Shown: positions 25,425 to 35,554, counted from the stretch's first letter. The stretch is DNA of 64,000 bases from Actinoalloteichus caeruleus DSM 43889 (GCF_000429185.2 NZ_AUBJ02000001.1:5518001-5582000), one strand, 5' to 3'. Numbers and translations: made by a program. The notes: generated by a model not told the origin, from the sequence alone.

Positions 25425-26651
25425 GTGCCCTCGACCCTGCCCGACGGTGAGCCGGTCCCCTCGGACGGTTCCCTGCCCCCGGAAGCGCTGTCCACCTTCG
25501 GACGGCGGCCCTTCGGTGTCTACGTCCACGTCCCGTTCTGCGCCACCCGGTGCGGCTACTGCGACTTCAACACCTACACCCCCGGCGAGCTGGGCGGGGC
25601 TGCCTCCCCCGACTCCTGGGCGGAGGCGGCGCGCCGGGAACTGGAACTCGCGGCCACCGTCCTCGGCGACGGACGGCCCGTCGACACGGTCTTCGTCGGA
25701 GGGGGCACCCCCTCCCTGTTGGGCGCGGACCGCCTGGTCGAGGTGCTGGGCTGGATCCGCGACACCCTCGGGCTCGCCCCGGACGCGGAGGTGACCACCG
25801 AGGCGAACCCGGAGTCCACCTCTCCCCGGTTCTTCGAGACCCTCCGCGCCGGCGGGTACACCCGGGTTTCGCTGGGCATGCAGTCCGCCGCCCGGCACGT
25901 GCTCGCCGTCCTGGACCGCCAGCATTCGCCGGGGCGGGCCGCCGCCTCGGCGAGGGAAGCCCGGGCGGCGGGGTTCGAGCACGTCAACCTCGACCTCATC
26001 TACGGAACGCCCGGCGAGACCGACCAGGACCTGCTGGCGTCGCTGGACACGGTCGTCGAGGCCGGTGTTGACCACGTCTCGGCCTACGCGCTCATCGTCG
26101 AGGACGGGACGGCCCTGGCCAGGAGGGTGCGGCGCGGGGACCTGCCCGCCCCGGACGACGACGTGCTCGCCGCCCGCTACGAACTCCTCGACGACACCCT
26201 GGGCCGAGCCGGGTTCGGCTGGTACGAGGTGTCCAACTGGGCACTGACCTCAGCCGGACCGGGGGCGCGGTGCCGGCACAACCTCGGCTACTGGACGGGG
26301 GGCGACTGGTGGGGAGTCGGCCCGGGCGCCCACAGCCACGTCGGCGGGGTGCGGTGGTGGAACGTCAAGCACCCGGCCCGCTACGCGGGTCTCCTCACCC
26401 AGGGACGCACCCCCGCCGCCGGGCGGGAGGTCCTGGCGGAGGCGGACCAGCTGGTGGAGCGGGTGCTGCTGGAGCTGCGGGTCGTCAACGGGCTCCCCGT
26501 GGAGGTGCTGGCCGGGTCGGCGCGCGCCGAGGCCGAGGCCGCGGCCTCGGAGGGGCTGCTCGACCCGGAGGCGCTGCGGTCGGGACGGGCGGTGCTGACC
26601 AGGAGGGGGCGGCTCCTCGCCGACGGCGTGGTCCGCCGACTGGTCGCCTGA
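25425..26651 (+). CDS. hemW: Heme chaperone / radical SAM protein HemW (formerly HemN-like)
   Basis: A 408-residue radical SAM protein. FCATRCGYCDF holds Cys39, Cys43 and Cys46 for the [4Fe-4S]-SAM cluster. VFVGGGTPSLL and EANPESTSPRFFETL are standard HemW segments, and the C-terminal HemN domain follows. The family name HemW reflects heme binding and delivery rather than coproporphyrinogen oxidation. The GTG lies 6 nt after AACACT (25413-25418), consistent with a leaderless start. It is upstream of hrcA, as in many Gram-positive genomes. Confidence 0.9.
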   Translation: MPSTLPDGEPVPSDGSLPPEALSTFGRRPFGVYVHVPFCATRCGYCDFNTYTPGELGGAASPDSWAEAARRELELAATVLGDGRPVDTVFVGGGTPSLLGADRLVEVLGWIRDTLGLAPDAEVTTEANPESTSPRFFETLRAGGYTRVSLGMQSAARHVLAVLDRQHSPGRAAASAREARAAGFEHVNLDLIYGTPGETDQDLLASLDTVVEAGVDHVSAYALIVEDGTALARRVRRGDLPAPDDDVLAARYELLDDTLGRAGFGWYEVSNWALTSAGPGARCRHNLGYWTGGDWWGVGPGAHSHVGGVRWWNVKHPARYAGLLTQGRTPAAGREVLAEADQLVERVLLELRVVNGLPVEVLAGSARAEAEAAASEGLLDPEALRSGRAVLTRRGRLLADGVVRRLVA

Positions 26652-26740
26652 TCGCCTGTCACCCGGTACCGGTACCGTCGCCGGGCGTCACGATCGAGCC
26701 GCGGCCGAGGAAGGCTGACCTCACGGTCCCCTGACACCAC

Positions 26741-26746
26741 TAAACT
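26741..26746 (+). promoter_or_regulatory. Probable -10 box of the hrcA-dnaJ operon
   Basis: TAAACT stands out in a GC-rich setting, 75 nt before the hrcA ATG. I searched by eye for a CIRCE element (TTAGCACTC-N9-GAGTGCTAA) and found none. Confidence 0.45.
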
Positions 26747-26821
26747 TGGATCAGGCGCGCCCCGGCCACCGGGTCGGCGGTGTCGTCTACCCAGGCATCC
26801 GGACGAGGTGGGAGGCACCTG

Positions 26822-27847
26822 ATGGCGACCGCGGAGGAACGCCGATTCGAGGTGCTGCGCGCGATCGTCGCCGACTACGTCTCCACCCACGAACCGGTCG
26901 GTTCCAAGGCGATCGTCGACCGGCACAACCTCGGCGTCTCCAGCGCGACCGTGCGCAACGACATGGCCGCGTTGGAGGAGGACGGGCTGATCACCCAGCC
27001 GCACACCAGCGCTGGCCGGGTCCCGACGGACAAGGGCTACCGCCTGTTCGTCGACCGGCTCAGCGAGGTGAAGCCGCTGTCGCGGGCGGAGCGGCGGGCC
27101 ATCCGCAGCTTCCTGGACGGCGCGCTCGACCTCGACGACGTCCTGCGGCGCAGCGTGCGGTTGCTCGCCCAGCTGACCAGGCAGGTCGCCGTCGTGCAGT
27201 ACCCGACGCTCACGCGGTCGACGGTGCGGCACCTGGAGGTCGTGCCGATCACCTCGGCGCGGCTGATGTTGGTGCTCATCACCGACACCGGTCGGGTCGA
27301 CCAGCGGATGGTCGACCTCGCCGACGTCATCGGCGAGGACGACGTCGGCAGGTTGCGCACCATCCTGAACTCCGCGATGGTCGGGCAACGCCTGCCCGAG
27401 GCGTCCGCGAAGGTCGCCGAGCTGCCCGAGCAGGCCCCCGCCGAACTGCGGGACTCGGTGCTGCGGGTGTGCGGGGTGCTGATCGAGTCGTTGGTGGAGC
27501 ACCCGGAGGAGCGGCTCGTGCTGGGTGGCACGGCGAACCTCACCCGCAACATCACCGACTTCCCCGGTTCGCTGCGCCAGGTGCTGGAGGCGCTGGAGGA
27601 ACAGGTCGTCGTGCTCAAGCTCCTCGCCACGGCCCGCGACTCCGGCACCGTGACGGTGCGCATCGGCGGGGAGAACGAGGCGCGGGAGATGCGGGACACC
27701 TCGGTGATCTCGGTGGGCTACGGGGTGCACGACATGGTGTTGGGCGGGATGGGGGTGGTCGGCCCCACCCGGATGGATTATGCGGGGACGATGGCGGCGG
27801 TCCGCGCGGTCGCCACCTACGTGGGGGAGATACTCGCTGGACGCTGA
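26822..27847 (+). CDS. hrcA: Heat-inducible transcriptional repressor HrcA
   Basis: A 341-residue repressor of chaperone genes through CIRCE operators. The N-terminal winged helix holds [21 protein letters not shown] and [19 protein letters not shown] (recognition helix, about residues 40-60), then the HrcA signature [17 protein letters not shown] and the GAF-like dimerisation domain. The ATG has GGAGG 6 nt upstream. It is followed by dnaJ after 205 nt; the window encodes no groEL. Confidence 0.95.
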   Translation: MATAEERRFEVLRAIVADYVSTHEPVGSKAIVDRHNLGVSSATVRNDMAALEEDGLITQPHTSAGRVPTDKGYRLFVDRLSEVKPLSRAERRAIRSFLDGALDLDDVLRRSVRLLAQLTRQVAVVQYPTLTRSTVRHLEVVPITSARLMLVLITDTGRVDQRMVDLADVIGEDDVGRLRTILNSAMVGQRLPEASAKVAELPEQAPAELRDSVLRVCGVLIESLVEHPEERLVLGGTANLTRNITDFPGSLRQVLEALEEQVVVLKLLATARDSGTVTVRIGGENEAREMRDTSVISVGYGVHDMVLGGMGVVGPTRMDYAGTMAAVRAVATYVGEILAGR

Positions 27848-28052
27848 CCACCTCCGGCCGTGGGACAGACCAGGGCCGGACGTGGAACATGGACGGGAAC
27901 CCCATCGAACGGGCAGTGGCCGACCCGCCCGGTGCGACCCGAGGAGCGGGTGCCACTGCCGGCAACCGAGGTGCGCGCCGTGGGGGCGCGCGAACCGAGC
28001 GAGAGCGCGGCAGCCGCGGGTGGCGGCGGCTGCGACAGGAGGACTGGAGAAG

Positions 28053-29225
28053 GTGGCCAAGGACTACTACGGCTTGCTCGGAGTGAGCCGGGACGCCACG
28101 CCGGACCAGCTCAAGCGGGCCTACCGCAAGCTGGCCAGGGAACTGCACCCCGACGTCAACCCGGATGCGGACGCCCAGCAGCGCTTCCGGGAGGTGACCG
28201 CCGCCTACGAGGTGCTGTCGGACCCGCAGAAGCGCAAGATCGTCGACCTGGGCGGTGACCCGCTCGCCAACGGCGGCGGTGGTGGCGGTCGGGGAGCGTC
28301 CGACCCGTTCGCCGGGTTCGGGCTCGGCGACATCATGGACGCCTTCTTCGGTGGTGGCGGCCCGGGCGGCGGAGGACGCGGCCCCCGCAGCCGGGTGCAG
28401 CCCGGCAAGGACGCCCTGCTCCGGCTGGAGCTCACGCTGGAGGAGTGCGCCAGCGGCATCAGCAAGGAGATCGCCGTCGACACGGCGATCGTCTGCGACC
28501 TGTGCCACGGGACCGGCTGCCAGAACGACTCCGTACCGGAGATGTGCGACACGTGCGGCGGTCGCGGCGAGGTCCAGTCCGTGCAGCGGTCGTTCCTCGG
28601 CCAGGTCGTCACGGCGCGGCCCTGCCCCACCTGCAAGGGGTACGGCGAGGTCATCCCCGACCCCTGCCGCCGCTGCGACGGTGAGGGCCGGGTCCGCGCC
28701 CGCCGCGAGATCACCGTGAAGATCCCCGCCGGTGTCGGGGACGGCATGCGGGTGCGCCTGAGCAACCAGGGGGAGGTCGGCGTGGGCGGCGGCCCGGCCG
28801 GTGACCTCTACGTCGAGGTCGTCGAGCTACCCCACGAGGTCTTCGTGCGCGAGGGCGCGGAGCTGCACTGCACGTTGTCGATCCCGATGACGGCTGCCGC
28901 CCTCGGAACGGTCATCCCGTTGGAGACCCTGCACGGCGCCGAGGAGATCCGCGTCGAACCCGGCACCCAGTCGGGCACCGAGGTGCTGCTCAGCGGGCGT
29001 GGCATGCCCAAGCTGCGCCCGAACGGGCGCACCGCCGGCACCGGTGACCTACACGTCCACCTGGAGGTCGCGGTGCCCACCCGGCTCGACAGCCGGCAGA
29101 CGGAACTGCTCCGGGAGCTGGCCGCGCTGCGCGGTGAGGAACAGGAGGACCTGGCCGCCGCCCACACCAACGGCAGGAGCGGCGGGCTCTTCTCCCGGCT
29201 GCGCGACTCGTTCGGTCACCGCTGA
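28053..29225 (+). CDS. dnaJ: Molecular chaperone DnaJ (DnaJ2 type)
   Basis: Hsp70 co-chaperone of 390 residues. The J domain has HPD in ELHPDVN, followed by a Gly/Phe-rich linker. Four CxxCxGxG zinc motifs are present: [24 protein letters not shown] and CRRCDGEG. The two C-terminal substrate domains then follow. The GTG start is backed by GGAGAAG just upstream. Location next to hrcA identifies the DnaJ2 paralogue; the one paired with dnaK/grpE would be elsewhere. Confidence 0.95.
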   Translation: MAKDYYGLLGVSRDATPDQLKRAYRKLARELHPDVNPDADAQQRFREVTAAYEVLSDPQKRKIVDLGGDPLANGGGGGGRGASDPFAGFGLGDIMDAFFGGGGPGGGGRGPRSRVQPGKDALLRLELTLEECASGISKEIAVDTAIVCDLCHGTGCQNDSVPEMCDTCGGRGEVQSVQRSFLGQVVTARPCPTCKGYGEVIPDPCRRCDGEGRVRARREITVKIPAGVGDGMRVRLSNQGEVGVGGGPAGDLYVEVVELPHEVFVREGAELHCTLSIPMTAAALGTVIPLETLHGAEEIRVEPGTQSGTEVLLSGRGMPKLRPNGRTAGTGDLHVHLEVAVPTRLDSRQTELLRELAALRGEEQEDLAAAHTNGRSGGLFSRLRDSFGHR

Positions 29226-29226
29226 G

Positions 29227-29982
29227 GTGCGGGACCGGGACCGCCGCACGGCCGGGCTCCCCGTCTTCCTCGTCGACGGGCTGCCCGAGGCCGGCGAGGT
29301 GGACCTGACCGGCGAGGAGGGGCGGCACGCGTCGACCGTGCGGCGGCTGCGGGCGGGGGAGGAGCTGCTGCTCGGCGACGGAGCGGGCGGCCGGGCCCGC
29401 TGCCGGGTGACCTCGCTCGGCCGGGGTGAACTGCGCGCGGAGGTCCTGGAGCACTGGTTCGAACCCGCTCCGGCGCTGCGGGTGACCCTCGCGCAGGCGT
29501 TGGTCAAGGGCGACCGGGGCGAGCTGGCGGTCGAACTCGCCACCGAGGCCGGTGTCGACGCGGTCGTGCCGTGGCGGGCCGAGCGGTGCGTGGCGAAGTG
29601 GGAGGACGGCCCGCGTGGCGCGAAGGGGCTGACCCGCTGGCGGTCGTCGGCCCGGTCCGCGGCGAAACAGGCCCGGCGGGCCTGGCTGCCGGCGGTCGAG
29701 GAGCCGCTGGGCCTGAGCGGGCTCGCCGCTCGAGTGGCCTCCGCCGACCTCGCGCTGGTCCTCCACGAGGTCGCCGACCAGCCCCTGCCAGCCGTGCCCC
29801 TCCCCGCCTCCGGGGAGGTGCTGCTGGTCGTCGGCCCGGAGGGCGGGATCACCGACCGCGAGTTGGCCGCGCTCACCGAGGGTGGGGCGGTCCCGGTGCG
29901 CATGGGGCGCACCGTGCTCCGCGCCTCCACCGCCGGGGTGGTGGCGCTGGGTGCGCTGGGCGCGCTGACCGGCCGGTGGTGA
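29227..29982 (+). CDS. rsmE: 16S rRNA (uracil1498-N3)-methyltransferase
   Basis: SPOUT-class methyltransferase modifying U1498 of 16S rRNA, 251 residues. It has an N-terminal PUA-like domain, then the knot region with LLVVGPEGGITDREL and RMGRTVLRASTAG, both characteristic of RsmE. The GTG start lies 2 nt after the dnaJ stop (TGAGGTG) without a clear Shine-Dalgarno, so translation is probably coupled. Same order as in mycobacteria (dnaJ2, then an rsmE homologue). Confidence 0.92.
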   Translation: MRDRDRRTAGLPVFLVDGLPEAGEVDLTGEEGRHASTVRRLRAGEELLLGDGAGGRARCRVTSLGRGELRAEVLEHWFEPAPALRVTLAQALVKGDRGELAVELATEAGVDAVVPWRAERCVAKWEDGPRGAKGLTRWRSSARSAAKQARRAWLPAVEEPLGLSGLAARVASADLALVLHEVADQPLPAVPLPASGEVLLVVGPEGGITDRELAALTEGGAVPVRMGRTVLRASTAGVVALGALGALTGRW

Positions 29983-30009
29983 CGTGACCCGGATCTGATC
30001 GTGAAGCAT

Positions 30010-30015
30010 TAGCCT
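30010..30015 (+). promoter_or_regulatory. -10 box of the HIT gene
   Basis: TAGCCT followed by exactly 6 nt and ATG; no Shine-Dalgarno, so leaderless. Confidence 0.6.
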
Positions 30016-30021
30016 GGGGCC

Positions 30022-30405
30022 ATGAGTGAAGCGGAAGCGGACTGCCTGTTCTGCCGTGTCGTCGCCGGTGAGCTGCCGAGCACGATCGTGCGGGAGACCG
30101 ACACCGTGGTGGCGTTCCGGGACATCAACCCGCAGGCGCCCACCCATGTGCTCGTGATCCCGAGGGCCCACTACGCGGACGCCGCCGAGGTGGGGCGCGA
30201 GGAGCCGTCGCTGTTGGTGGACATGCTCAACGTCGCGGCCGGGGTCGCCGAGGAGGAGGGGCTGACCGGCACGGGCTACCGGACGTTGTTCAACACCGGT
30301 GCCGACGCGGGGCAGACCGTCTTCCACGCCCACCTGCACCTGCTCGGCGGTGAGCCGCTCGGCGGCCTCGTGGGAGGCGTGCTCAAGGCTCCCTCGGACG
30401 CGTGA
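30022..30405 (+). CDS. HIT domain nucleotide hydrolase/transferase
   Basis: A 127-residue histidine-triad protein with CLFC near the N-terminus, FRDINPQAPTHVLVIPRAHY, and the active-site HAHLHLL (about residues 107-113) in which the middle His is the nucleophile on purine nucleoside phosphoramidates or adenylates. It lies between rsmE and phoH. The exact nucleotide substrate is unknown. Confidence 0.92.
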   Translation: MSEAEADCLFCRVVAGELPSTIVRETDTVVAFRDINPQAPTHVLVIPRAHYADAAEVGREEPSLLVDMLNVAAGVAEEEGLTGTGYRTLFNTGADAGQTVFHAHLHLLGGEPLGGLVGGVLKAPSDA

Positions 30406-30476
30406 CGAGGGAGCACGTCCCGTCACCCCGTGCGCGGGTAGTCGAATCAACAGTGCGTCCCGGCGCCCGGGCCAGC

Positions 30477-30482
30477 TAGCAT
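30477..30482 (+). promoter_or_regulatory. Probable -10 box of the phoH-ybeY-CNNM-cdd operon
   Basis: TAGCAT precedes an out-of-frame GTG by 6 nt, predicting transcription start near 30489, which supports the internal GTG at 30565 as the true phoH start rather than one at 30484. Confidence 0.4.
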
Positions 30483-30564
30483 CGTGGCGTGGCCGTTCGG
30501 CGCCGGGCGCACCGGACGGGAGTCGAGAGGCGCGCGCAGGCGCAGAAGGCAGGCCCGAGAGCAC

Positions 30565-31713
30565 GTGGCTGGATCCGCAGCGAGAACCGCTCGCAGTGTC
30601 GACACGACATCGGGGGGCGGGACCGCCCCGGCCGGAGCGGCGAACACAGCAGGCAACGGGTCGGCGGGCGGGCCAGGGCGGGCACGCTCCAGCATCGTCG
30701 TTCCCGACCCCCTCGTCCTGGGGCTGCTGGGCTCCCAGGACGAGAACCTCCGCGCGTTGGAGGGGCTGGTCAGCGCCGATGTCCACGTCCGGGGCAACGA
30801 GGTCACCCTCTCGGGGGCCCCTGCCGACGTGGCCTTCGCCGAGCGCCTGTTCAACGAGCTGGTGACGCTCGTGGGCAGGGGAGAACACCTCAAACCGGAC
30901 GTGGTGCGCCGCACGGTGGGCATGCTCTCCGCCGACAGCGGCGAGTCGCCCGCCGAGGTGCTGAGCCTGGACATCCTCTCCCGCCGCGGCCGCTCGATCC
31001 GCCCCAAGACGCTGAACCAGAAGAGGTACGTCGAGGCCATCGACCACCACACGGTGGTCTTCGGGATCGGCCCGGCGGGAACGGGCAAGACCTACCTGGC
31101 GATGGCCAAGGCGGTGCAGGCGCTCCAGGCGAAGCAGGTCAACCGCATCATCCTGACCCGCCCGGCCGTGGAGGCCGGGGAACGCCTGGGCTACCTGCCC
31201 GGCACCCTCTACGAGAAGATCGACCCGTACCTGCGGCCCCTCTACGACGCGCTGCACGACATGATCGACCCCGACTCGGTGCCCCGGCTGACGCAGGCCG
31301 GCACGATCGAGGTCGCTCCGCTGGCGTACATGCGAGGGCGCACCCTGAACGACGCCTTCATCATCCTGGACGAGGCGCAGAACACCACGCTGGAACAGAT
31401 GAAGATGTTCCTCACCCGCCTCGGCTTCGGATCGAAGATCGTCGTCACCGGTGACGTGACCCAGGTCGACCTGCCCAGCGGGGCGACCAGCGGGCTCCGT
31501 ATGGTCCGGGACGTCCTCGAGGGCGTGGACGACGTCCACTTTTCCACGTTGACCAGCAAAGACGTGGTCCGACACCGGCTGGTCAGCGACATCGTGGAGG
31601 CCTACGACCGTTGGCACGCCCGGCACGACAACAACTCTGACGACCAGGAGGAATCGGACCGGGGTCGTGGCTCGGCCGGGCGGCAGGGCCGCGGCCGGCG
31701 CCGGGACCGATGA
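30565..31713 (+). CDS. phoH: PhoH family ATPase/RNA helicase-like protein
   Basis: A 382-residue P-loop protein. The N-terminal KH-like region is followed by the PhoH domain: [14 protein letters not shown], Walker [30 protein letters not shown], Walker [12 protein letters not shown] and [11 protein letters not shown]. In bacteria PhoH is linked to RNA quality control with YbeY, whose gene follows with an ATGA overlap. Start choice is uncertain: GTG 30484 is also in frame, but lies only 1 nt after the -10 box. Confidence 0.88.
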   Translation: MAGSAARTARSVDTTSGGGTAPAGAANTAGNGSAGGPGRARSSIVVPDPLVLGLLGSQDENLRALEGLVSADVHVRGNEVTLSGAPADVAFAERLFNELVTLVGRGEHLKPDVVRRTVGMLSADSGESPAEVLSLDILSRRGRSIRPKTLNQKRYVEAIDHHTVVFGIGPAGTGKTYLAMAKAVQALQAKQVNRIILTRPAVEAGERLGYLPGTLYEKIDPYLRPLYDALHDMIDPDSVPRLTQAGTIEVAPLAYMRGRTLNDAFIILDEAQNTTLEQMKMFLTRLGFGSKIVVTGDVTQVDLPSGATSGLRMVRDVLEGVDDVHFSTLTSKDVVRHRLVSDIVEAYDRWHARHDNNSDDQEESDRGRGSAGRQGRGRRRDR

Positions 31714-32297
31714 ACGACATGAGTATCGAGATCGCCAACGAATCCGGCGTGGCCATCGACGAGAAGTCCGTGGTGGCGGCCGCGCGGTACGCCCTCGACC
31801 AGATGGGGGTCAGCCCGCTCGCCGAGCTGTCGGTGCTGCTCGTGGAGCTGGACACGATGTCCGACCTGCACGAGCGGTGGATGGACCTGCCGGGGCCGAC
31901 CGACGTGATGGCCTTCCCGATGGACGAGCTGGACTCCGCGCGGCGACCGGACGCCGGTGGTTCCGGCCCCGCGTTGCTGGGGGACATCGTGCTGTGCCCC
32001 GAGTTCGCCCGGGACCAGGCCAAGAAGGCCGGTCACAGCCTGAGCCACGAGCTGCACCTGCTGACCATCCACGGCGTGCTGCACCTCCTCGGGTACGACC
32101 ACGCGGAACCGGCCGAGGAGCGGGAGATGTTCGCGCTCCAGAACCGGCTGCTCGCCGAGTTCCAACACGAGTTCACCGAGGCCAGGCGGCTCGCCAGGCA
32201 GCACAGCGCCGACTCGCGGGTGTTGGGCGCGGTCGGGCTGGATGACGATTCCGCGGCCGAGGCGCCCGACCACCGGTCGGGCGACACCGGCAGCTGA
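31710..32297 (+). CDS. ybeY: Endoribonuclease YbeY (rRNA maturation factor)
   Basis: Zinc-dependent endoribonuclease acting in 16S rRNA 3' end maturation and ribosome quality control. The metal motif HxxxHxxxxxH is seen in [12 protein letters not shown], preceded by the conserved [13 protein letters not shown]. The extra Glu/Asp-rich C-terminus is longer than in E. coli, common in actinobacteria. The ATG overlaps the phoH stop; an internal ATG at 31719 ([10 protein letters not shown]) fits relatives equally well. Confidence 0.93.
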   Translation: MNDMSIEIANESGVAIDEKSVVAAARYALDQMGVSPLAELSVLLVELDTMSDLHERWMDLPGPTDVMAFPMDELDSARRPDAGGSGPALLGDIVLCPEFARDQAKKAGHSLSHELHLLTIHGVLHLLGYDHAEPAEEREMFALQNRLLAEFQHEFTEARRLARQHSADSRVLGAVGLDDDSAAEAPDHRSGDTGS

Positions 32298-32312
32298 GGC
32301 GAGGAGCTGAGC

Positions 32313-33716
32313 ATGTCGAGCCTTCCGGTGTTCCTCCCGGTCGCGATCCTGCTGGTGGCGCTGGCAGGGGTCTTCGCGGCGGCGGACTCGGCGATCAGCA
32401 CGGTCTCCCGGGCCCGCGTCGAGGAAATGGTCCGGGCCGGGCGCAACGGCGCCTCCCGGCTCGCCGCCGTCGTCGCCGACCGACCCCGGCACATCAACCT
32501 GCTCGTCCTGCTGCGCCTGGGGTGCGAGCTCACGGCGACCGTGCTGGTCACGGTCGTGGTCGTGGAGGCGTTCGACCCCGACTGGCTGGCGGTGCTCATC
32601 GCCGGGCTGGTGATGCTCGTCGTGTCCTACGCCCTCATCGGGGTGGGACCGAGGACGATCGGCCGGCAGCACCCCTACGGCGTGGGTTGCCTGCTGGCCG
32701 GACCGGTGTGGTTGCTCGCCAGAGTGCTCAGCCCCTTGAGCCGGCTGCTCATCCTGGTCGGCAACGCGATCACCCCGGGCCGGGGTTTCCGGGAGGGACC
32801 GTTCTCCTCGGAGGTCGAGCTGCGCGAGCTGGTCGACATGGCCGAGCAGCGGGGTGTGGTCGCGGCGGGCGAGAGCCAGATGATCCACTCGATCTTCGAC
32901 CTCGGGGGGACCGTCGCCCGCGAGGTGATGGTGCCCCGCACCGAGATCGTGTGGATCGAGCAGCACAAGACCGTCCGCCAGGCCCTGGCGTTGTGCCTGC
33001 GCACCGGGTACACGCGGGTGCCGGTGATCGGCGAGAGCGTCGACGACATCGTCGGCGTGGTCAACCTGAAGGACCTGGTCCGGCACGCGGTGGAGGCGAG
33101 CGGTCCGGCGGCGCTCGACCGCACGTCGGGCACCCACACCCCGGTCTCCGACCTGATGCGGCCGGTCGCGTTGGTGCCCGACTCCAAGCGCCTGGTGGAC
33201 CTGCTCAAGGAGATGCAGATCTCCCGCAACCACCTGGCCGTGGCGGTGGACGAGTACGGCGGCACCGCGGGCCTGTTGACGATCGAGGACATCCTCGAGG
33301 AGATCGTCGGCGAGATCACCGACGAGCACGACGTGGGGGAGCGTCCGCCGGTCGAGATGCTGCCGGACGGCACCGCGAGGGTGAGTGCCCGGCTGCCGTT
33401 GGACGACCTGGCGGAGTTGTTCGACCTCGAGCTGGAGGAACACGACGTCGACACCGCCGGCGGATTGTTGGCCCACCGGCTGGGCCGGGTCCCGCTGCCC
33501 GGTGCCGAGGCCGACATCGACGGCCTGTGGCTGCGGGCGGAGGGCGGCAAGGACAACCGGGGACGGATTCGGATCACGACGCTGCTGGCGCGGCGGACGG
33601 GCCCGGCCCGGCGCCGACCCACCAGCGCGGTGGACACCGAGCCCGCGGAGGCCGAGGCGGCCCAGCGGGCGATCGCTGACAGTCATGACCAGGAAGGGAG
33701 CGCCGCCCGTGGCTGA
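32313..33716 (+). CDS. CNNM/CorC-type transporter with CBS domains (hemolysin-like)
   Basis: A 467-residue membrane protein. The N-terminal DUF21 domain has four hydrophobic segments (about residues 1-145). A CBS pair starts at EVMVPRTEIVWIE, and a CorC-associated C-terminal domain has VDEYGGTAGLLTIEDILEEIVGEI. Relatives export Mg2+/Co2+ and respond to ATP/Mg through the CBS module. ATG with GAGGAG upstream, 15 nt after ybeY. It lies between ybeY and the deaminase-like gene, as in mycobacteria. Confidence 0.92.
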   Translation: MSSLPVFLPVAILLVALAGVFAAADSAISTVSRARVEEMVRAGRNGASRLAAVVADRPRHINLLVLLRLGCELTATVLVTVVVVEAFDPDWLAVLIAGLVMLVVSYALIGVGPRTIGRQHPYGVGCLLAGPVWLLARVLSPLSRLLILVGNAITPGRGFREGPFSSEVELRELVDMAEQRGVVAAGESQMIHSIFDLGGTVAREVMVPRTEIVWIEQHKTVRQALALCLRTGYTRVPVIGESVDDIVGVVNLKDLVRHAVEASGPAALDRTSGTHTPVSDLMRPVALVPDSKRLVDLLKEMQISRNHLAVAVDEYGGTAGLLTIEDILEEIVGEITDEHDVGERPPVEMLPDGTARVSARLPLDDLAELFDLELEEHDVDTAGGLLAHRLGRVPLPGAEADIDGLWLRAEGGKDNRGRIRITTLLARRTGPARRRPTSAVDTEPAEAEAAQRAIADSHDQEGSAARG

Positions 33717-34074
33717 ATCGCCGGCCGTCACCACTGAACTGGGTCAGGAGGACAGCAAGATCGTGGTCCTCGCGAGGTCCGTACGCGCCAGGACGGGCGC
33801 GGCCGAGGGCGCGGCGGTTCGGGACCTGGACGGCCGGACCTACGCGGCCGCCACCGTCACCCTGCCGTCGCTGCGGCTCACCGCCGTCCAGGCGGCCGTG
33901 GCCGCGGCGGTGGCCAGCGGCGCGGAGGGGCTGGAGGCGGTGGCCGTGGTCACCGAGGCCGGTGACGTCGACGAGGCCTCCCGTGCCGTGATCCACGACC
34001 TCACCCCTGACGCCCTGCTGATCCGCGCGGACGCCAGCGGGGCAGTGGTGGCCGCCGGGGCCGTCAACGGCTGA
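33709..34074 (+). CDS. Cytidine-deaminase-like protein lacking zinc motifs
   Basis: A 121-residue protein encoded between CNNM and era. It has the alternating strand/helix pattern of the deaminase fold (KIVVLARSVRARTGAAEGAAV and LTAVQAAVAAAVASGAEGLEAVAVVTE). However, no HAE/CAE and no PCxxC zinc motif is present, so it should not deaminate. The start GTG overlaps the CNNM stop and has GGAAGGGAG upstream. A structural or regulatory role for era/ribosome maturation is inference from position alone. Confidence 0.8.
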   Translation: MAESPAVTTELGQEDSKIVVLARSVRARTGAAEGAAVRDLDGRTYAAATVTLPSLRLTAVQAAVAAAVASGAEGLEAVAVVTEAGDVDEASRAVIHDLTPDALLIRADASGAVVAAGAVNG

Positions 34075-34545
34075 GAGCCGCCCCGGCGGTGGGTCCCGCG
34101 CCTCGGACGCGTTCCGCGCGCATCGGCGGAGGTGTTCGGCTCCTGAGCCGTCCCGGATCGGATCCCTGGCGCCTGGGCTCGCCCGACCGTCCCGCCCGCC
34201 TTTCGGCGGTGCGGGGCGAGGGGATGCCTCCGTGGTGAGCAGCTGGGGCACGCGCGCTCGCCTCGGCGGTCGGCCAGCCCGTGTCGGGGGACGACGCCAC
34301 GGCGCGGTCGGCGTGCCGCGTGCGTGCCGAGCCCGTTCCGCACCAGCCGCGACAGGACCTCACCGAAGCCGGGGGTGAACCGCGACCCCCCGAGCCTCGC
34401 GGCGATGGCGGCCCGCTCCACCTCGGTGCGCACGGCGGCGGGGGTCGCCCTCGCGAGGCCCCGCGCCGGCGGGGCCCGCCCAGGAGGCGCTGGTCACGGG
34501 CCGGGGGTGCCCAGAGGTGCGGCACCGTCAGCGACAATGGGGGGC
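34075..34545. other. 471-nt region between the deaminase-like gene and era
   Basis: Minus-strand frames in 34064-34537 exist but are Arg/Pro-rich and match no family I know. GACAAT (34533-34538) 7 nt before the era ATG is a probable -10 box. No gene is supported. Confidence 0.4.
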
Positions 34546-35454
34546 ATGACCACCCCGGCTGACGACTTCCGGTCCGGCTTCGCCTGCTTCGTCGGGCGCC
34601 CGAACGCGGGCAAGTCCACCCTGACGAACGCGTTGATCGGCACGAAGGTGGCCATCACCTCCAGCAAGCCCCAGACCACGCGGCACGCCATCCGTGGCAT
34701 CGTGCACCGGCCGGACGCCCAGCTCGTGGTGGTGGACACCCCGGGCCTGCACCGCCCGCGCACCCTGCTCGGGCAGCGGCTCAACGACGTGGTGCGGGAG
34801 ACCTGGTCGGAGGTCGACGTCGTCGGCTTCTGCGTCCCGGCTGACCAGCGCATCGGTCCCGGTGACAAGTACATCGCCACCGAGCTGCGGTCGATCGCCC
34901 GCAAGACGCCCGTGGTCGGCATCGTCACCAAGACCGACCTCGTGCCGCAGCAGCGGGTCGCCGAGCAGCTGCTGGCCCTCCAGGAGCTGATGGACTTCGC
35001 CGAACTGGTGCCCGTCTCGGCCGTGGACGGCTACCAGGTGGATGTCGTGGCCGACCTGCTGGTCGGCCGCCTCCCGGTCGGTCCCCCGCTCTACCCGGAC
35101 GGGGAGCTCACCGACGAGCCGGAGGCCACACTGGTGGCCGAGCTGATCCGGGAGGCCGCGCTGGAGGGGGTGCGGGACGAACTGCCGCACTCCATCGCCG
35201 TGACCATCGACGAGATGGCGCCCAGGGAGGGGCGGGACGACCTGGTGGACGTCTACGCGGTGGTCCACGTGGAGCGCTCCAGCCAGAAGTCCATCGTCAT
35301 CGGGCAACGCGGCCAGCGGCTCCGCGAGGTGGGGGCCACCGCGCGGCAGCACATCCAGAAGCTGCTGGGGACGAAGATCTACCTGGACCTCCACGTGAAG
35401 GTGTCCAAGGACTGGCAGCGCGACCCCAAGCAGCTCCGCCGCCTCGGTTTCTGA
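34546..35454 (+). CDS. era: GTPase Era
   Basis: Essential GTPase in 30S subunit assembly, 302 residues. G1 is GRPNAGKSTL, G2 SKPQTTRHAI, G3 DTPGLHRPR and G4 TKTDL. The C-terminal KH domain has SSQKSIVIGQRGQRLREVGATAR and ends KVSKDWQRDPKQLRRLGF. ATG 34546 lies 7 nt after GACAAT, a leaderless start; ATG 34537 in the same frame overlaps that hexamer. Confidence 0.96.
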   Translation: MTTPADDFRSGFACFVGRPNAGKSTLTNALIGTKVAITSSKPQTTRHAIRGIVHRPDAQLVVVDTPGLHRPRTLLGQRLNDVVRETWSEVDVVGFCVPADQRIGPGDKYIATELRSIARKTPVVGIVTKTDLVPQQRVAEQLLALQELMDFAELVPVSAVDGYQVDVVADLLVGRLPVGPPLYPDGELTDEPEATLVAELIREAALEGVRDELPHSIAVTIDEMAPREGRDDLVDVYAVVHVERSSQKSIVIGQRGQRLREVGATARQHIQKLLGTKIYLDLHVKVSKDWQRDPKQLRRLGF

Positions 35455-35505
35455 AGGCGGGAGGGCGGCCCCCACCGCTCCGGGCGGCAAGGGGCGCGGG
35501 TCGTG

Positions 35506-35528
35506 GGCGACCCGGGAGCCGGGTCGCC
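35506..35528. terminator. Bidirectional terminator hairpin after era
   Basis: GGCGACCCGG (35506-35515) and CCGGGTCGCC (35519-35528), a perfect 10-bp stem with a 3-nt loop between convergent genes. Confidence 0.75.
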
Positions 35529-35554
35529 GTCGGGGGCGGTGACGAGCCGGACGG

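Noticed and set aside
26652-26821. CIRCE operator upstream of hrcA
   Set aside because: Neither TTAGCACTC nor GAGTGCTAA half-sites, nor a good approximation, could be found.
34064-34537. Minus-strand frames between the deaminase-like gene and era, one beginning MRTEVERAAIAARLGG
   Set aside because: The first 35 residues look protein-like, but the remainder turns Arg/Pro-rich and there is no clear ribosome site; too weak to call even as a pseudogene.
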